A stretch of DNA of 40,997 nt from Alphaproteobacteria bacterium (lineage in GTDB: Bacteria > Pseudomonadota > Alphaproteobacteria > Rhodospirillales > Rhodospirillaceae): NCBI GenBank assembly GCA_012103295.1, contig WLXB01000017.1:1-40997 (forward strand), in the 5' to 3' direction. Numbering within the stretch: position 1 is the stretch's first letter; each line of letters begins with the position of its first letter. The notes below the pieces were generated by a model. It was not told where the DNA came from and did no database searches. It saw only the letters and a list, made by a program, of their open reading frames with translations. Positions 15,706 through 24,480 of the stretch are shown in pieces. Both the position numbers and the translations under genes were made by a program.

Positions 15706-16502
15706 TCATCGATCTCAATGGAACTCAAATGGAGGCGACTGAAGCCAGGATAGACCCGGCTGATCGCGGCCTTACGTTGGGTGATGGCGTCTTCGAGACG
15801 ATCCGCGTTCGGGGTGGAAAACCGGACCGTTTTGAAGCCCACGTCGCGCGGCTAAGGGATGGTGCCAAAGTCCTCGGTATTGTCATGCCGACAACGGACT
15901 CAGGTATTGAGACCCGCCTTATCGATGTGGTTAAAGCAAATGAGCTCAGCGATGCCGTGGTGCGCATCACCCTTAGTCACGGTGTTGGACCGCGCGGATT
16001 ATTGCCGCCAGACCCTGCCGTTCCGACATTGATGATCACTGCATCGTCGCGCCCGGACATAGCCGGCCCCGTTAAAGCGATCATCGCCATGACCACCAGG
16101 CGCAATGAACATTCTACGACGGCGCGAATCAAATCCTTGAGTTACCTCGATAATGTCATCGCCCGCCGAGAAGCGGCGGGGTATGAAGTCGACGATGCGC
16201 TGTTGTTAAACACGCAAGGGCGCCTTGCGGAGTCGACAATTGCTAATGTGTTTCTGATGATCAACGGTGCGCTACTCACACCCCCAGTATCCGATGGCGC
16301 ACTGCCTGGAGTTATGCGCGCGGACCTCATTGCCCGCTTCAGAGCAGAAGAGCACCCTCTCGAGATTGATGATCTAGCCCGTGCCGAAGAAGCATTCCTG
16401 ACAAATGCGCTTGGTATCCGACCGCTAATTGAGGTGGCAGGACAGCCCATAGGCGATGGCGAACCGGGCTTAATTACCCAGATGCTGGCAGCACGTCTCT
16501 AA
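15702..16502 (+). CDS. pabC: aminodeoxychorismate lyase (PabC), class IV aminotransferase fold
   Basis: 266 residues. A PLP enzyme of fold type IV that turns aminodeoxychorismate into 4-aminobenzoate and pyruvate. GDGVFETIRVRGGK (27-40) is the N-terminal signature. K144 in RIKSLSYLDNVIARREA is the predicted PLP lysine, and E177 in GRLAESTIANVF lies in the conserved cofactor-binding strand. D-amino-acid and branched-chain aminotransferases share these motifs, but the 4-nt overlap (ATGA) with pabB makes PabC the best reading. The stop lies 4 nt from the convergent IalB-family gene. Confidence 0.88.
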   Translation: MIIDLNGTQMEATEARIDPADRGLTLGDGVFETIRVRGGKPDRFEAHVARLRDGAKVLGIVMPTTDSGIETRLIDVVKANELSDAVVRITLSHGVGPRGLLPPDPAVPTLMITASSRPDIAGPVKAIIAMTTRRNEHSTTARIKSLSYLDNVIARREAAGYEVDDALLLNTQGRLAESTIANVFLMINGALLTPPVSDGALPGVMRADLIARFRAEEHPLEIDDLARAEEAFLTNALGIRPLIEVAGQPIGDGEPGLITQMLAARL

Positions 16503-16506
16503 GGGT

Positions 16507-17028
16507 TTAACTTGGGGAGCAGGCGGTCGTAATATCTTTATGGGCGGCGGTGAACCCGCTGAGGGAATACGTATCCGTCGTCAGAGTGCCACGGCTGGAC
16601 GTCCCTTTGACGGTCAAACGTGATCCGCGGATCATCGCCTGCACCATCTTTTTGTCGGTGTCTTCATCCCGATTCCACGCCCGCTCACCATGGGTGAACA
16701 TGTCGTAGTTCGCTGAACCGATCTGCACGCTCACGTCTGAGTTCTCTTTATAAGCGTAGCCCGCGACGACGCTCACCACGTCTAGGGACTCTTCGCTAGG
16801 ACGGTGAGTGACCAACGCGAACACATCACCACGCCGGGTATAATTGCCCTCCGCCTTTGTCGGCTCACTGGCCATATAACAGACAATCCCGGAATCTTCC
16901 TGATAGGAGTATGCGGTCCAGACACCGTGGGTGCCGATCACTGTGACATCTTGAGCCGATGCATCGGTCGCACCAGTCTGAGCTAAGACGAAAATTATGA
17001 GTGCCTGCAGTGCGTTAGCGACGCGCAT
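16507..17028 (-). CDS. IalB family (invasion-associated locus B) exported protein
   Basis: 173 residues with an N-terminal signal peptide (hydrophobic ALQALIIFVLAQTGA, cleavage near ASAQD). The mature protein follows the IalB plan: WTAYSYQEDSGIVCYMASEPTKAEGNYTRRGDVFALVTHRPSEESLDVVS, then an FTHGERAWNRDEDTDKKMV segment, and KGTSSRGTLTTDTYSLSGFTAA near the end. Two cysteines (in GIVCYMA and ITTACS) could form a disulfide. Named for Bartonella but widespread in environmental alphaproteobacteria, where it is an envelope protein of unclear role. AGGGAGTT precedes the ATG. Confidence 0.9.
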   Translation of the reverse strand: MRVANALQALIIFVLAQTGATDASAQDVTVIGTHGVWTAYSYQEDSGIVCYMASEPTKAEGNYTRRGDVFALVTHRPSEESLDVVSVVAGYAYKENSDVSVQIGSANYDMFTHGERAWNRDEDTDKKMVQAMIRGSRLTVKGTSSRGTLTTDTYSLSGFTAAHKDITTACSPS

Positions 17029-17140
17029 CCGGTGGAACTCCCTTTTTCTTACATTGCATATCGGTCCAAGCGACCATCTGGGGCGATTGTGTTGATCTTG
17101 TGACCCAGACGCAACCCCTTAGTTTCCGCCGAGTCGCCTG

Positions 17141-17740
17141 TCAATCCTCTGGGCCGCCTTTTTCGGCTTCCACAACCTCTGACAGGGGCGGGTCTGAGCG
17201 GAACCTCTGCATGTCTTCTTGGCGCAGAACGGGGCCGCCATGAACATGCTCTGGCAAGGCTTCAGTGGGCCCTCCGGGCACGACGGGGCGAGCCGGGAAA
17301 CGACCCCGTGACACCAGCCGGTCGTACATCACCACTACACCAGCGATGCCGACGTTCAAACTGAACCGCGTCGGAATTTTAATGAGATGGTCGCATCGGG
17401 CGGTCATCTCAGGAGACAAGCCACCGCGCTCGGACCCAAGAACATAGGCCGCCTGTAATGGGTGACGAAAACTTGGCAACTCCACCGCCTCTTCGTCCAA
17501 CTCGATGCCGACCAGCGCACAGCGATCTGGTAGCACCAGTGTGTCTAGCGTTGGAAATTCATAAAACGGCAACTGACCAAGCGTATCAGACGTATCAACG
17601 CGACCGCCGGCCCGGCGCTCATAGTTCGCCGCAATAGTGAAAACGAAATTGGCACTGAAGGCGTGGGCTGAACGAAATAAATTGCCCACGTTGTATGACT
17701 TGCTGATGCCCTCAACACCGATTCCGAAATAGCCGCGCAC
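17141..17740 (-). CDS. SpoU/TrmH-family RNA methyltransferase
   Basis: 199 residues with the three SPOUT motifs: NVGNLFRSAHAF (motif 1), AYVLGSERGGLS (motif 2) and IPTRFSLNVGIAGVVVMYDRL (motif 3), forming a trefoil-knot SAM-binding site. Such enzymes 2'-O-methylate tRNA or rRNA. Motif 3 usually reads SLNVSVAxAI; here it is SLNVGIAGVV, and the extra C-terminal 40 residues are polar (many P, E, R). The N-terminus is short, beginning directly with the domain. Target RNA cannot be told from sequence. It is 15 nt downstream of the acetoacetyl-CoA synthetase on the same strand. Confidence 0.88.
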   Translation of the reverse strand: MRGYFGIGVEGISKSYNVGNLFRSAHAFSANFVFTIAANYERRAGGRVDTSDTLGQLPFYEFPTLDTLVLPDRCALVGIELDEEAVELPSFRHPLQAAYVLGSERGGLSPEMTARCDHLIKIPTRFSLNVGIAGVVVMYDRLVSRGRFPARPVVPGGPTEALPEHVHGGPVLRQEDMQRFRSDPPLSEVVEAEKGGPED

Positions 17741-17755
17741 TGATAAGTCTCCACC

Positions 17756-19720
17756 TTAGTCGTTTAGTTCTGACCGGTCTTTGTATTGATCGAGCGCACC
17801 AGGGTTGGCAAGGGCTTCCGTATTTTTGATTGGCCGTCCGTGAATAACATCGCGCACCGTCAGCTCAGAAATCTTGCCGGATCTGGTTCGCGGAATATCA
17901 GTTACTGTCAGTATTCTCGCGGGTACATGACGCGGTGAACATTCCTCGCGAATGCGGGTTTTTAGATCTGCGATCAGCGCTTCATCAAGGGAAACCCCCT
18001 CCGCCAACACAACGAACAGAACAACACGGACGTCACCTTGCCAATCTTGGCCAACGACAAGCGCCTCTGTCACGCCCGCGCATCCTTCGACCACACGATA
18101 AATTTCCGCCGTACCGATGCGTACCCCACCCGGATTTAACGTCGCGTCGGATCGACCGTGGATGATAAACCCATCGTGCTTTGTCTGTTCGACCCAATCA
18201 CCGTGAGTCCAGACGTCTCTATACTTTTCAAAGTACGCGGCGTGATATCGGGACCCATCGGCGTCCTTCCAAAACCCAACCGGCATGGAGGGAAAGGGGT
18301 TGGTGCAAACCAACTCGCCAGGCGTACCGCGCACCCGATTACCATTGGGGTCAAATACAGCGACGTCCATGGCTAGGGCGGAACCTTGAATTTCACCGCG
18401 ACGCACCGGGAGACGCGGATTGCCCGTGACAAAGCAACCAACAATATCTGTGCCGCCAGCAATGGATGCGAGATGCACGTCGGTTTTGATGCTCTCATAC
18501 ACATAATCAAATGAATCTGGCGATAGCGGCGAGCCAGTAGAGGCAATGGTGCGAACGGACTCGAGATTGTGACTGACATGCGGATCGGCTCCGCTGGATT
18601 TCAGCGCTTCGATAAATTTGGCCGAAGTGCCGAAAAATGAAATTTGTTCGTCATCAACATAGTCGAACAACGCAGTCATAGCCGGGTACCCGGGTGATCC
18701 GTCGAACAGACACACCGTGGTATTAAGCGCGAGTGCAGAAACCAGCCAATTCCACATCATCCAGCCGCAGGTGGTGAAATAGAACACGCGATCTCCTGCA
18801 CGAATATCAAGATGATAGCGATGTTCTTTGAGGTGCTGCAGCAACGTACCACCGTGGCCGTGCACGATGCACTTGGGCGCACCGGTGGTGCCGGACGAGA
18901 ACATGATGAACAGGGGATGATCAAAAGGCACCCGCGTAAACGTTAGCGGGGCAGGCTCAAAAGCGGCTAGAGCGTCAGACCACACCGCTAGTCCTTTGGC
19001 ATCTGGCCCGCATTCCATTTCCACAACAAATGAAACCAACAGAATTTGTTTGAGGCTTGGCAAACCACGAATGATCTCATCAATCTCTGGTCGACGGTCA
19101 TGGGTCTTTCCGTTGTAGATGTAGCCGTTGGCGGCAATCAAAACTTTGGGTTCAACCTGATCAAAACGATCTAGGACACCGCGCACACCAAAATCAGGCG
19201 ACGCCGAGGAAAAGACCGCACCAAGAGACACCGCCGCAAGCATGGCAACCACCGTCTCGGGACAGTTGGGCATGTAGGCGGCGACGCGATCACCAACCCC
19301 CACGCCAGCCCCTTGAAGGACTTGCGCACAGCGGGACACGTCTTCGCATAACTGTCCGAATGATATTTTCTGGGTGGCCCCATCTTCGCGCCTGAACACG
19401 ATGGCTGTGGCGGACTCAGGACGTGTCCGCAACAAATTTTCAGCATAATTCAGCCGGGCGTCCGGAAACCATGATGCGCCTGGCATGAGTGTTGGATTCT
19501 CGATGATGCGTGACCCGGGCTCTCCGATGATCCCGCAGTCGTCCCATAGAAATCGCCAAAAGTGATCAGCATGATCGACTGACCATCGGTGAAAATCTGC
19601 ATCGTCACCTTGAGGAGCGTCGTGCAAAGTCGCCATTCGTTGCATCAACGTCGTCATCGCGCTAGCCGCCATGCGCGCGTCAGGGGCCTTCCAAAGCGGT
19701 TCTCCAACGGTGCCTGACAC
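17756..19720 (-). CDS. acetoacetyl-CoA synthetase
   Basis: 654 residues, matching AACS length. It activates acetoacetate with ATP and CoA, feeding ketone bodies or PHB breakdown products into central metabolism. Adenylation motifs are FIMFSSGTTGAPKCIVHGHGG (P-loop-like) and YFTTCGWMMWNWLVSALAL. The C-terminal HGDWVEQ, GRSDATLNPGGVRIGTAEIYR and the catalytic lysine segment RTRSGKISELTVRDV follow. WSVDHADHFWRFLWD in the N-terminal region is typical of this subfamily rather than acetyl-CoA synthetase. It is divergent from the EamA transporter gene, 110 nt apart. No atoAD or phb genes are adjacent. Confidence 0.93.
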   Translation of the reverse strand: MSGTVGEPLWKAPDARMAASAMTTLMQRMATLHDAPQGDDADFHRWSVDHADHFWRFLWDDCGIIGEPGSRIIENPTLMPGASWFPDARLNYAENLLRTRPESATAIVFRREDGATQKISFGQLCEDVSRCAQVLQGAGVGVGDRVAAYMPNCPETVVAMLAAVSLGAVFSSASPDFGVRGVLDRFDQVEPKVLIAANGYIYNGKTHDRRPEIDEIIRGLPSLKQILLVSFVVEMECGPDAKGLAVWSDALAAFEPAPLTFTRVPFDHPLFIMFSSGTTGAPKCIVHGHGGTLLQHLKEHRYHLDIRAGDRVFYFTTCGWMMWNWLVSALALNTTVCLFDGSPGYPAMTALFDYVDDEQISFFGTSAKFIEALKSSGADPHVSHNLESVRTIASTGSPLSPDSFDYVYESIKTDVHLASIAGGTDIVGCFVTGNPRLPVRRGEIQGSALAMDVAVFDPNGNRVRGTPGELVCTNPFPSMPVGFWKDADGSRYHAAYFEKYRDVWTHGDWVEQTKHDGFIIHGRSDATLNPGGVRIGTAEIYRVVEGCAGVTEALVVGQDWQGDVRVVLFVVLAEGVSLDEALIADLKTRIREECSPRHVPARILTVTDIPRTRSGKISELTVRDVIHGRPIKNTEALANPGALDQYKDRSELND

Positions 19721-19830
19721 AAATGGCTCCCCTGCGCATAAAGCCCGACAAAGGCTTTCAAACCTTGTGATACACTGCCTTCGCGTTCACGCATGGCTTT
19801 TCCTTTCTCTGCTCACGTATCGGATACGCG

Positions 19831-20775
19831 TTGTCTTCCCCTCCCTCCCCGTCTGCACCGTCTGACCCCGCCATACTGAACAACAACCTTCAGGGTGCAT
19901 TTTGGATGCTCGGCGGCGCCCTGTTTTTTTCGGCGACAGCAGTGCTGATCAAAATCGCGGGGCAGACTCTGCACACGTTTGAAATTGTGTTCTTCCGCTG
20001 CCTGTTCGGCATGCTGGTGGTGATTCCTCTGCTGATGCAAAGCGGATGGGGTGCTTTGAAAGTGAGAAAACCAGCGCTTCATCTCATTCGTGCGGCGTGT
20101 GCTGTGATCGGGATGTCGGGAGGGTTTTACGCCCTTACCCATTTAGAGCTGGCAACGGCGATCTCCCTCTCCTTTACCCGGCCCCTTTTTATGATCCTGC
20201 TTGCGGCAGTTTTCCTCCGTGAGTTTGTACGGTGGCGCAGAGGACTCGCGACAGCGGTTGGATTCATCGGCGTGCTGATTATGGTTCAGCCGGGAGCGAA
20301 TTCGATCGAGCCAGCTGTGTTCAGCGGGCTGCTCGCGGCACTGACGGTCGGCGGCGCGTTGATTACAGTCAAACTGATCGCGCCCTACGACGCACCGGTG
20401 ACAATCATGCTGACCTTCTCGATTGCCACTGTGGTGTTGGCGTTTATTCCAGCGACTTTTGTCTGGCAGACACCTACCCGCGATGAGCTACTTCTGTTGA
20501 TGGCCCTCGGCATCGTCGCCAGCTGCGGGCAGTATTGCTTTATTCGCGCCTTTGCGATCGGAGAAGCCACCGTGATGAGCCCGATTGATTACGTGCAGAT
20601 CATCCTCGGTAGTGCAGCGGGTTTTCTTCTTTTCAATGAGCGCCCCGGAATTGAAACCTTCATCGGTGCGAGTGTGATTGTGATTTCGACCCTCTATATT
20701 GTGGTGCGCGGCGCTCGAATAAAGGCGCCGCCTCCAGCACCGCCGGACCCTGCTGTTCCACCGCCTGCACGGTGA
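19831..20775 (+). CDS. EamA/DMT-family transporter
   Basis: 314 residues with about ten hydrophobic segments arranged as two five-helix EamA repeats, the drug/metabolite transporter fold. The start is TTG 19831 with no strong ribosome binding site; the next in-frame ATG falls inside the first transmembrane segment, so TTG or an upstream alternative is required. The N-terminus is Pro/Ser-rich, and the C-terminus ends in a proline-rich tail (PPPAPPDPAVPPP). The substrate is unknown. It is divergent from the acetoacetyl-CoA synthetase gene. Confidence 0.86.
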   Translation: MSSPPSPSAPSDPAILNNNLQGAFWMLGGALFFSATAVLIKIAGQTLHTFEIVFFRCLFGMLVVIPLLMQSGWGALKVRKPALHLIRAACAVIGMSGGFYALTHLELATAISLSFTRPLFMILLAAVFLREFVRWRRGLATAVGFIGVLIMVQPGANSIEPAVFSGLLAALTVGGALITVKLIAPYDAPVTIMLTFSIATVVLAFIPATFVWQTPTRDELLLLMALGIVASCGQYCFIRAFAIGEATVMSPIDYVQIILGSAAGFLLFNERPGIETFIGASVIVISTLYIVVRGARIKAPPPAPPDPAVPPPAR

Positions 20776-20827
20776 TTGGATCATAATAAAAGCCGTCCTG
20801 ATTTAAATGGAATCCGGATTTACGAGG

Positions 20828-20910
20828 AACGAGCCCATGCACCAACTGACTTCCGGTGTTTCATGCTGGAAGACTAACGCGTTAGTGGCCAAAACAAACG
20901 AGCCCATGCA
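20828..20910. repeat. 14-bp direct repeat flanking a perfect 14-bp palindrome
   Basis: AACGAGCCCATGCA occurs at 20828-20841 and again at 20897-20910. Between them, ACTAACGCGTTAGT at 20873-20886 is a perfect palindrome. The element lies in a 205-nt gap between two convergent genes (EamA transporter and phhB), where a promoter would not be expected. There is no T-run, so it is not an obvious intrinsic terminator. Function unknown. Confidence 0.5.
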
Positions 20911-20980
20911 TATCACCTAGCGAACAATTCCGAGCCGCGGTGTCGCATAATGTTAAAAAAGAAACCGGCAAAGCGCGGCG

Positions 20981-21271
20981 TTAACTAGCAGCCGCATCCA
21001 TGAATTTTGCCAGCGCAACGTCCCGCTCACTCAGGCCATCGGCGTCATGGGTGGTTAGGGTGACATCCACCCGGTTGTAGACATTGAACCACTCGGGATG
21101 GTGATCCATCTGATCCGCCTTCAAGGCACAACGGGTCATAAACCCGAAAGCCGCATTGAAGTCTGCAAACTTGTAGGTGCGCTGAATGGCGTCGCGGCCA
21201 TCAACCTCCAGCCAATGGGGGAGGTCGGCTAAGGCTTGGGCGCGGGCGTCGGGTAATAACTTTTCGACCAT
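20981..21271 (-). CDS. phhB: pterin-4a-carbinolamine dehydratase (PhhB/PCD)
   Basis: 96 residues, full family length. The signature [21 protein letters not shown] (about 60-80) contains the histidines that dehydrate 4a-hydroxytetrahydropterin. The N-terminal [28 protein letters not shown] is also typical. No phenylalanine hydroxylase gene is next to it; in such cases the protein may serve other pterin reactions, including folate or molybdopterin metabolism. GAAGGATTCGTGC precedes the ATG. Confidence 0.93.
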   Translation of the reverse strand: MVEKLLPDARAQALADLPHWLEVDGRDAIQRTYKFADFNAAFGFMTRCALKADQMDHHPEWFNVYNRVDVTLTTHDADGLSERDVALAKFMDAAAS

Positions 21272-21340
21272 GCACGAATCCTTCGAATGGGATTAAACTA
21301 TCAGCAAGACTAGCAAGATAACTGGCGCGGGAGAATTACG

Positions 21341-22393
21341 GTGGCTTTATCAAATCACCTAAAAATGATTGTTTGCATGTGCCTTATTGCGTTTGCGCCA
21401 GCTACAGTCACAGCAGAGCCTTTCGATTTCGTCGCCTTGGGCGATACGGCTTACAACGTGCCAAAAGATTATCCCGTCTACGAGGCATTGATCGATACCA
21501 TCAATGAGGTCGAGCCCGCGTTCTCGATCCATGTCGGCGACATTGTAGGGGTCGAACAGTGTACCGATGCCATGTACGAAAAACACCTGGGTTACTTTCA
21601 ACGGTTCGAGCACCCGTTGATTTACACGCCCGGCGATAATGAATGGGTGGATTGTCAATTTTCGGAACCCAGGATGAAGGACCCCGAAACGGGCGCTCTA
21701 GATATGGCTGCTTTCTATGCCGGAAAGGCCGGAGACATTGCACCCGACCGATTGAACAAACTCCGCAGCGTTTTCTTCTCCAAAGCGGAAAGCCTGGGGG
21801 CCACATCATTGCCCCTATATCGCCAAAGCGATGAAAAGGTGCATCCTCAAATGGTGGAGAACGCACGATGGACCCATAACCACGTGCTGTTTTCTACCTT
21901 CCACATCTCCGGATCACTCAATGGTCTAACGATCGTCAGTGAAGAGTCCAGCGCAGAGGCCATTGGGCGCAACCGGGCAAACGTCGCCTGGCTGGACTCC
22001 ACCTTTGCGGAAGCTATGGAAAAAGAACGCAAGGCTGTCGTTATTGTCCTGCACGCCGACATATTTGAGACGGTGCACGCGGAGTTTAATTTTTTCGCAC
22101 CGATCTCCTCGCACAACATTCGGGGCGGGTCACTGGGGCCGTTTTATTGGTTCGCCCGGCGTCTCGCCGATTTAGCCGGCGACTTTGAAGGACAGGTCCT
22201 CATTGTCCATGGCGACTCTCACGCCTTTATAGTCGACCGACCGATGACTGTGTCCCGCGGTGAAGGGGCCTCCCCGCTGCGGCCAAACGTCACACGTCTG
22301 CAGGTCTTCGGAGCACCGGAAATCAAAGCGGTCCGGGTGACGGTGGACACGGACACACCTTGGGTCTTCAGTTTTTCACCGCTGTACAACTGA
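21341..22393 (+). CDS. secreted calcineurin-like metallophosphoesterase
   Basis: 350 residues from GTG 21341 (GGGAGAATTAC before it). A signal peptide covers about 1-26 (IVCMCLIAFAPATVTA, cleavage near TAEP). Metal-site motifs are DFVALGDTAYN (29-39), SIHVGDIVG, YTPGDNEWVDC (the GDNE motif of calcineurin-like enzymes), IVLHADIFE and VHGDSHAFIVDRP. The first aspartate motif is GDTAY rather than GDxHG, as in some secreted homologues. It probably hydrolyses a phosphate ester in the periplasm; substrate unknown. Downstream lies a separate cyclase-like gene. Confidence 0.86.
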   Translation: MALSNHLKMIVCMCLIAFAPATVTAEPFDFVALGDTAYNVPKDYPVYEALIDTINEVEPAFSIHVGDIVGVEQCTDAMYEKHLGYFQRFEHPLIYTPGDNEWVDCQFSEPRMKDPETGALDMAAFYAGKAGDIAPDRLNKLRSVFFSKAESLGATSLPLYRQSDEKVHPQMVENARWTHNHVLFSTFHISGSLNGLTIVSEESSAEAIGRNRANVAWLDSTFAEAMEKERKAVVIVLHADIFETVHAEFNFFAPISSHNIRGGSLGPFYWFARRLADLAGDFEGQVLIVHGDSHAFIVDRPMTVSRGEGASPLRPNVTRLQVFGAPEIKAVRVTVDTDTPWVFSFSPLYN

Positions 22394-22541
22394 CTGACAG
22401 TCACGTCTCTTTTTGATAAAATAAATCCCACTGCTGGATGCGGGCTCTTCGGAGTGACAGGCCAGCGAATCCTTTCCGTTCCGTCGGTGTGCACAGATGT
22501 GCCAGGCCGTCGATGCAAACTCAAAAAGAAAGGAGTCTGCC

Positions 22542-23081
22542 ATGACCACATGGTTTGACCTGACGCAACCGACTGAGATGGATCTCCTGGTCGGTACCTA
22601 CGATCTCACCGGATACGTTAAGTACTGCCGCACTGTTCCGACACGGACAGTGTTTGAACTTCTTGCGGGCTACTTTGATTTTACCGGCGGCATCATTGCA
22701 GACGCGGGCGGCCGATTTGTCAAAGCCATCGGCGACCACGGGCTCACCGCATTTCAGGCGGAAAATGCAGATTGGGGAGTTCAAGCCCATCTTGATGTGC
22801 AGAAACGCGGTAACACCTGGCTCAAAGAAAACGATTATCCGGGCCATGCGCGGATTGGGTTGAGCCTCGGGTCCGTCACGTGCGGGCCGTTAGGTGCGCC
22901 CGGACAAGCTCACTTCGATATCATCGGTTCAAACGTAAACATCGCCATCACCATGGACACGGAAGGCTTTGCCATGACTCCGGCTGTTTTCCGTGCGTTA
23001 GAACCGGAAACGCGAAAACTGTTCAAGAAACATACGCCACCGATCACCTACATCGCGCAGACCGATAAACACCAAACGTAA
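22542..23081 (+). CDS. class III adenylate/guanylate cyclase-like protein, probably degenerate
   Basis: 179 residues from ATG 22542, preceded by AAAGGAGTCTGCC; a longer frame to 22497 lacks a ribosome site. It is a bare cyclase homology domain: D21 (TYDLTGY, metal), K61 and D65 (GGRFVKAIGDHGLTAF, substrate Lys and second metal Asp), then RIGLSLGSVTCGPLG and D126 (HFDIIGSNVNIAITM). The usual NxxxR, whose Arg stabilises the transition state, is N133...T137, so Arg is missing and activity is doubtful. It may bind a nucleotide as a regulatory domain. The first metal motif is also less canonical (DLTGY for DIxGFT). No sensor domain is attached. Confidence 0.72.
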   Translation: MTTWFDLTQPTEMDLLVGTYDLTGYVKYCRTVPTRTVFELLAGYFDFTGGIIADAGGRFVKAIGDHGLTAFQAENADWGVQAHLDVQKRGNTWLKENDYPGHARIGLSLGSVTCGPLGAPGQAHFDIIGSNVNIAITMDTEGFAMTPAVFRALEPETRKLFKKHTPPITYIAQTDKHQT

Positions 23082-23086
23082 CAGCG

Positions 23087-23662
23087 CTACCCAACCGCCC
23101 GGCGCAGCACCGGCAGCACGTCTTTCTCGAACCACGGGTTCTTTTTAAGCCACCCGGTGCTGCGCCAACTGGGATGAGGCATCGGCAGCAACCCGTCCGA
23201 CTGATACTCCGGCCAAGACCTTACGGTTTCGGTCATGGTCTTCTTGCGGCGGGCACCAAGGTAGTGCGCCTGCGCATACATACCGATCAACAAGGTCAAT
23301 TTGATGTTGGGTAGATGTTTGCGCAATGGCTCGTGCCATAGCGGCGCACATTCGGGGCGCGGTGGCGCATCGCCCCCACTTTTTTGCACACCAGGATAAC
23401 AGAACCCCATGGGCATGATGGCGATGCGGCTTTCGTCGTAGAAGGTATCTTTGTCCACCGCCAGCCACTCGCGCAGGCGATCGCCGGATTTATCATCCCA
23501 GGGCACGCCGCTTTCGTGCACTTTGGTTCCAGGGGCCTGGCCTATGATCAGCAGCGTCGCCGACGGCGCGATGCGCACAATGGGGCGTGGACCAAGTGGA
23601 AGGTGTTTGGTGCAAACGGTGCAGGCCCGAACATCTTTAAGCAATTTTTTGAGTGACGTCAC
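23087..23662 (-). CDS. uracil-DNA glycosylase superfamily protein with [4Fe-4S] site
   Basis: 191 residues. GQAPG (41-45) is the active-site motif of the superfamily (GEAPG in family 4); PHPSWRS near 157-163 is the second catalytic loop. Cysteines 14, 17, 88 and 105 have nearly the spacing of the four cluster ligands in family 4 enzymes, so an Fe-S cluster is likely. VPWDD (53-57) replaces the usual VPF segment. The enzyme would remove uracil or another deaminated base from DNA; the substrate within the superfamily is open. Its start overlaps the sirtuin stop by 4 nt (ATGA), suggesting coupled expression. Confidence 0.85.
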   Translation of the reverse strand: MTSLKKLLKDVRACTVCTKHLPLGPRPIVRIAPSATLLIIGQAPGTKVHESGVPWDDKSGDRLREWLAVDKDTFYDESRIAIMPMGFCYPGVQKSGGDAPPRPECAPLWHEPLRKHLPNIKLTLLIGMYAQAHYLGARRKKTMTETVRSWPEYQSDGLLPMPHPSWRSTGWLKKNPWFEKDVLPVLRRAVG

Positions 23663-24393
23663 ACCAACTCCAATAACTGATCGACATAGGCCGGAACAAT
23701 TTCCGTAGCCGGGCCGTAGTGCCCCTCGTCAAATTTGTCAGCGCCGAGAGACGGTTCCAAATTGAGCTCAACCGTGTGTGCGCGTCCGATCTGTTGCACG
23801 ACGGAAACAAAACCCGCCGCCGGATACACATTGCCCGACGTGCCGATAGAGAGAAACAAATCGCAATCTACCAGCGCGGCTTGAATGCGATCTAACTCCA
23901 ACGGGGTTTCTCCAAACCAAACCACATGGGGCCGTAGCCCACCGGCACTACCACAACCTTCGCAAACATCGGCCCTCGATATATCCCCCTGCCAATCGAC
24001 GATATGCTGACAATGATTGCAACGCGCCTTGGAATGAACACCATGCATATGAATGAGATTCTGGCTACCGCCGGATTCATGGAGCGAATCAACATTCTGG
24101 GTGATTACCGTGACCTCGCCAGTCCACCGGGCCTCTAACCGGGCCAGCGCCATGTGGGCAGGGTTGGGATTGGCAGTCGCGACCCGATGGCGGGCCCGGC
24201 GCATATTGTAGAATGCATGCACGGCATCCGGGTCTTTTGTGAAAGCTTCAGGCGTAGCCACGTCCTCAATACGGACTTTTGACCATATACCATCAGGATC
24301 ACGGAAGGTTTCTAGCCCAGATTCCTGCGAGATTCCTGCCCCTGTGAGGACGACGATGTTAGAATTCTTCTCGGGCGTGAAGCTTTGGGGCAT
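23659..24393 (-). CDS. cobB: NAD-dependent protein deacylase of the sirtuin family (CobB-like)
   Basis: 244 residues. NAD-binding GAGISQESGLETFRD (18-32), TQNVDSLH (98-105), catalytic H117 (HMHGVH), and four zinc cysteines C125, C128, C144 and C147. Y62-x2-R65 (FYNMRRARHR) matches the YxxR pair of class III sirtuins (SIRT5, CobB), which accept succinyl or malonyl lysine, so desuccinylase activity is predicted. GTSGNVYPAAGF and the C-terminal binding region complete the Rossmann fold. It is the upstream partner of the uracil-DNA glycosylase gene and divergent from the phosphatase gene, 87 nt apart. Confidence 0.93.
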   Translation of the reverse strand: MPQSFTPEKNSNIVVLTGAGISQESGLETFRDPDGIWSKVRIEDVATPEAFTKDPDAVHAFYNMRRARHRVATANPNPAHMALARLEARWTGEVTVITQNVDSLHESGGSQNLIHMHGVHSKARCNHCQHIVDWQGDISRADVCEGCGSAGGLRPHVVWFGETPLELDRIQAALVDCDLFLSIGTSGNVYPAAGFVSVVQQIGRAHTVELNLEPSLGADKFDEGHYGPATEIVPAYVDQLLELV

Positions 24394-24480
24394 AGTGCGC
24401 GCCGCCGGGAACCAGACCAGGGGCTATGCTAGCCCCCAGACAGCCCGGCGCATAGAGCCATGGATTAAGGAAAGCGGTAA

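Noticed and set aside
22542-23081. Pairing of the cyclase-like gene with the cyclic-nucleotide-binding protein as a cAMP circuit
   Set aside because: The two genes are 18 kb apart and the cyclase lacks the catalytic Arg; a link is not supported by the sequence.
24358-24372. TTAGAATTCTTCTCG resembling an Irr box
   Set aside because: It lies inside the sirtuin coding start, matches only part of the second half-site, and no iron-related gene follows.
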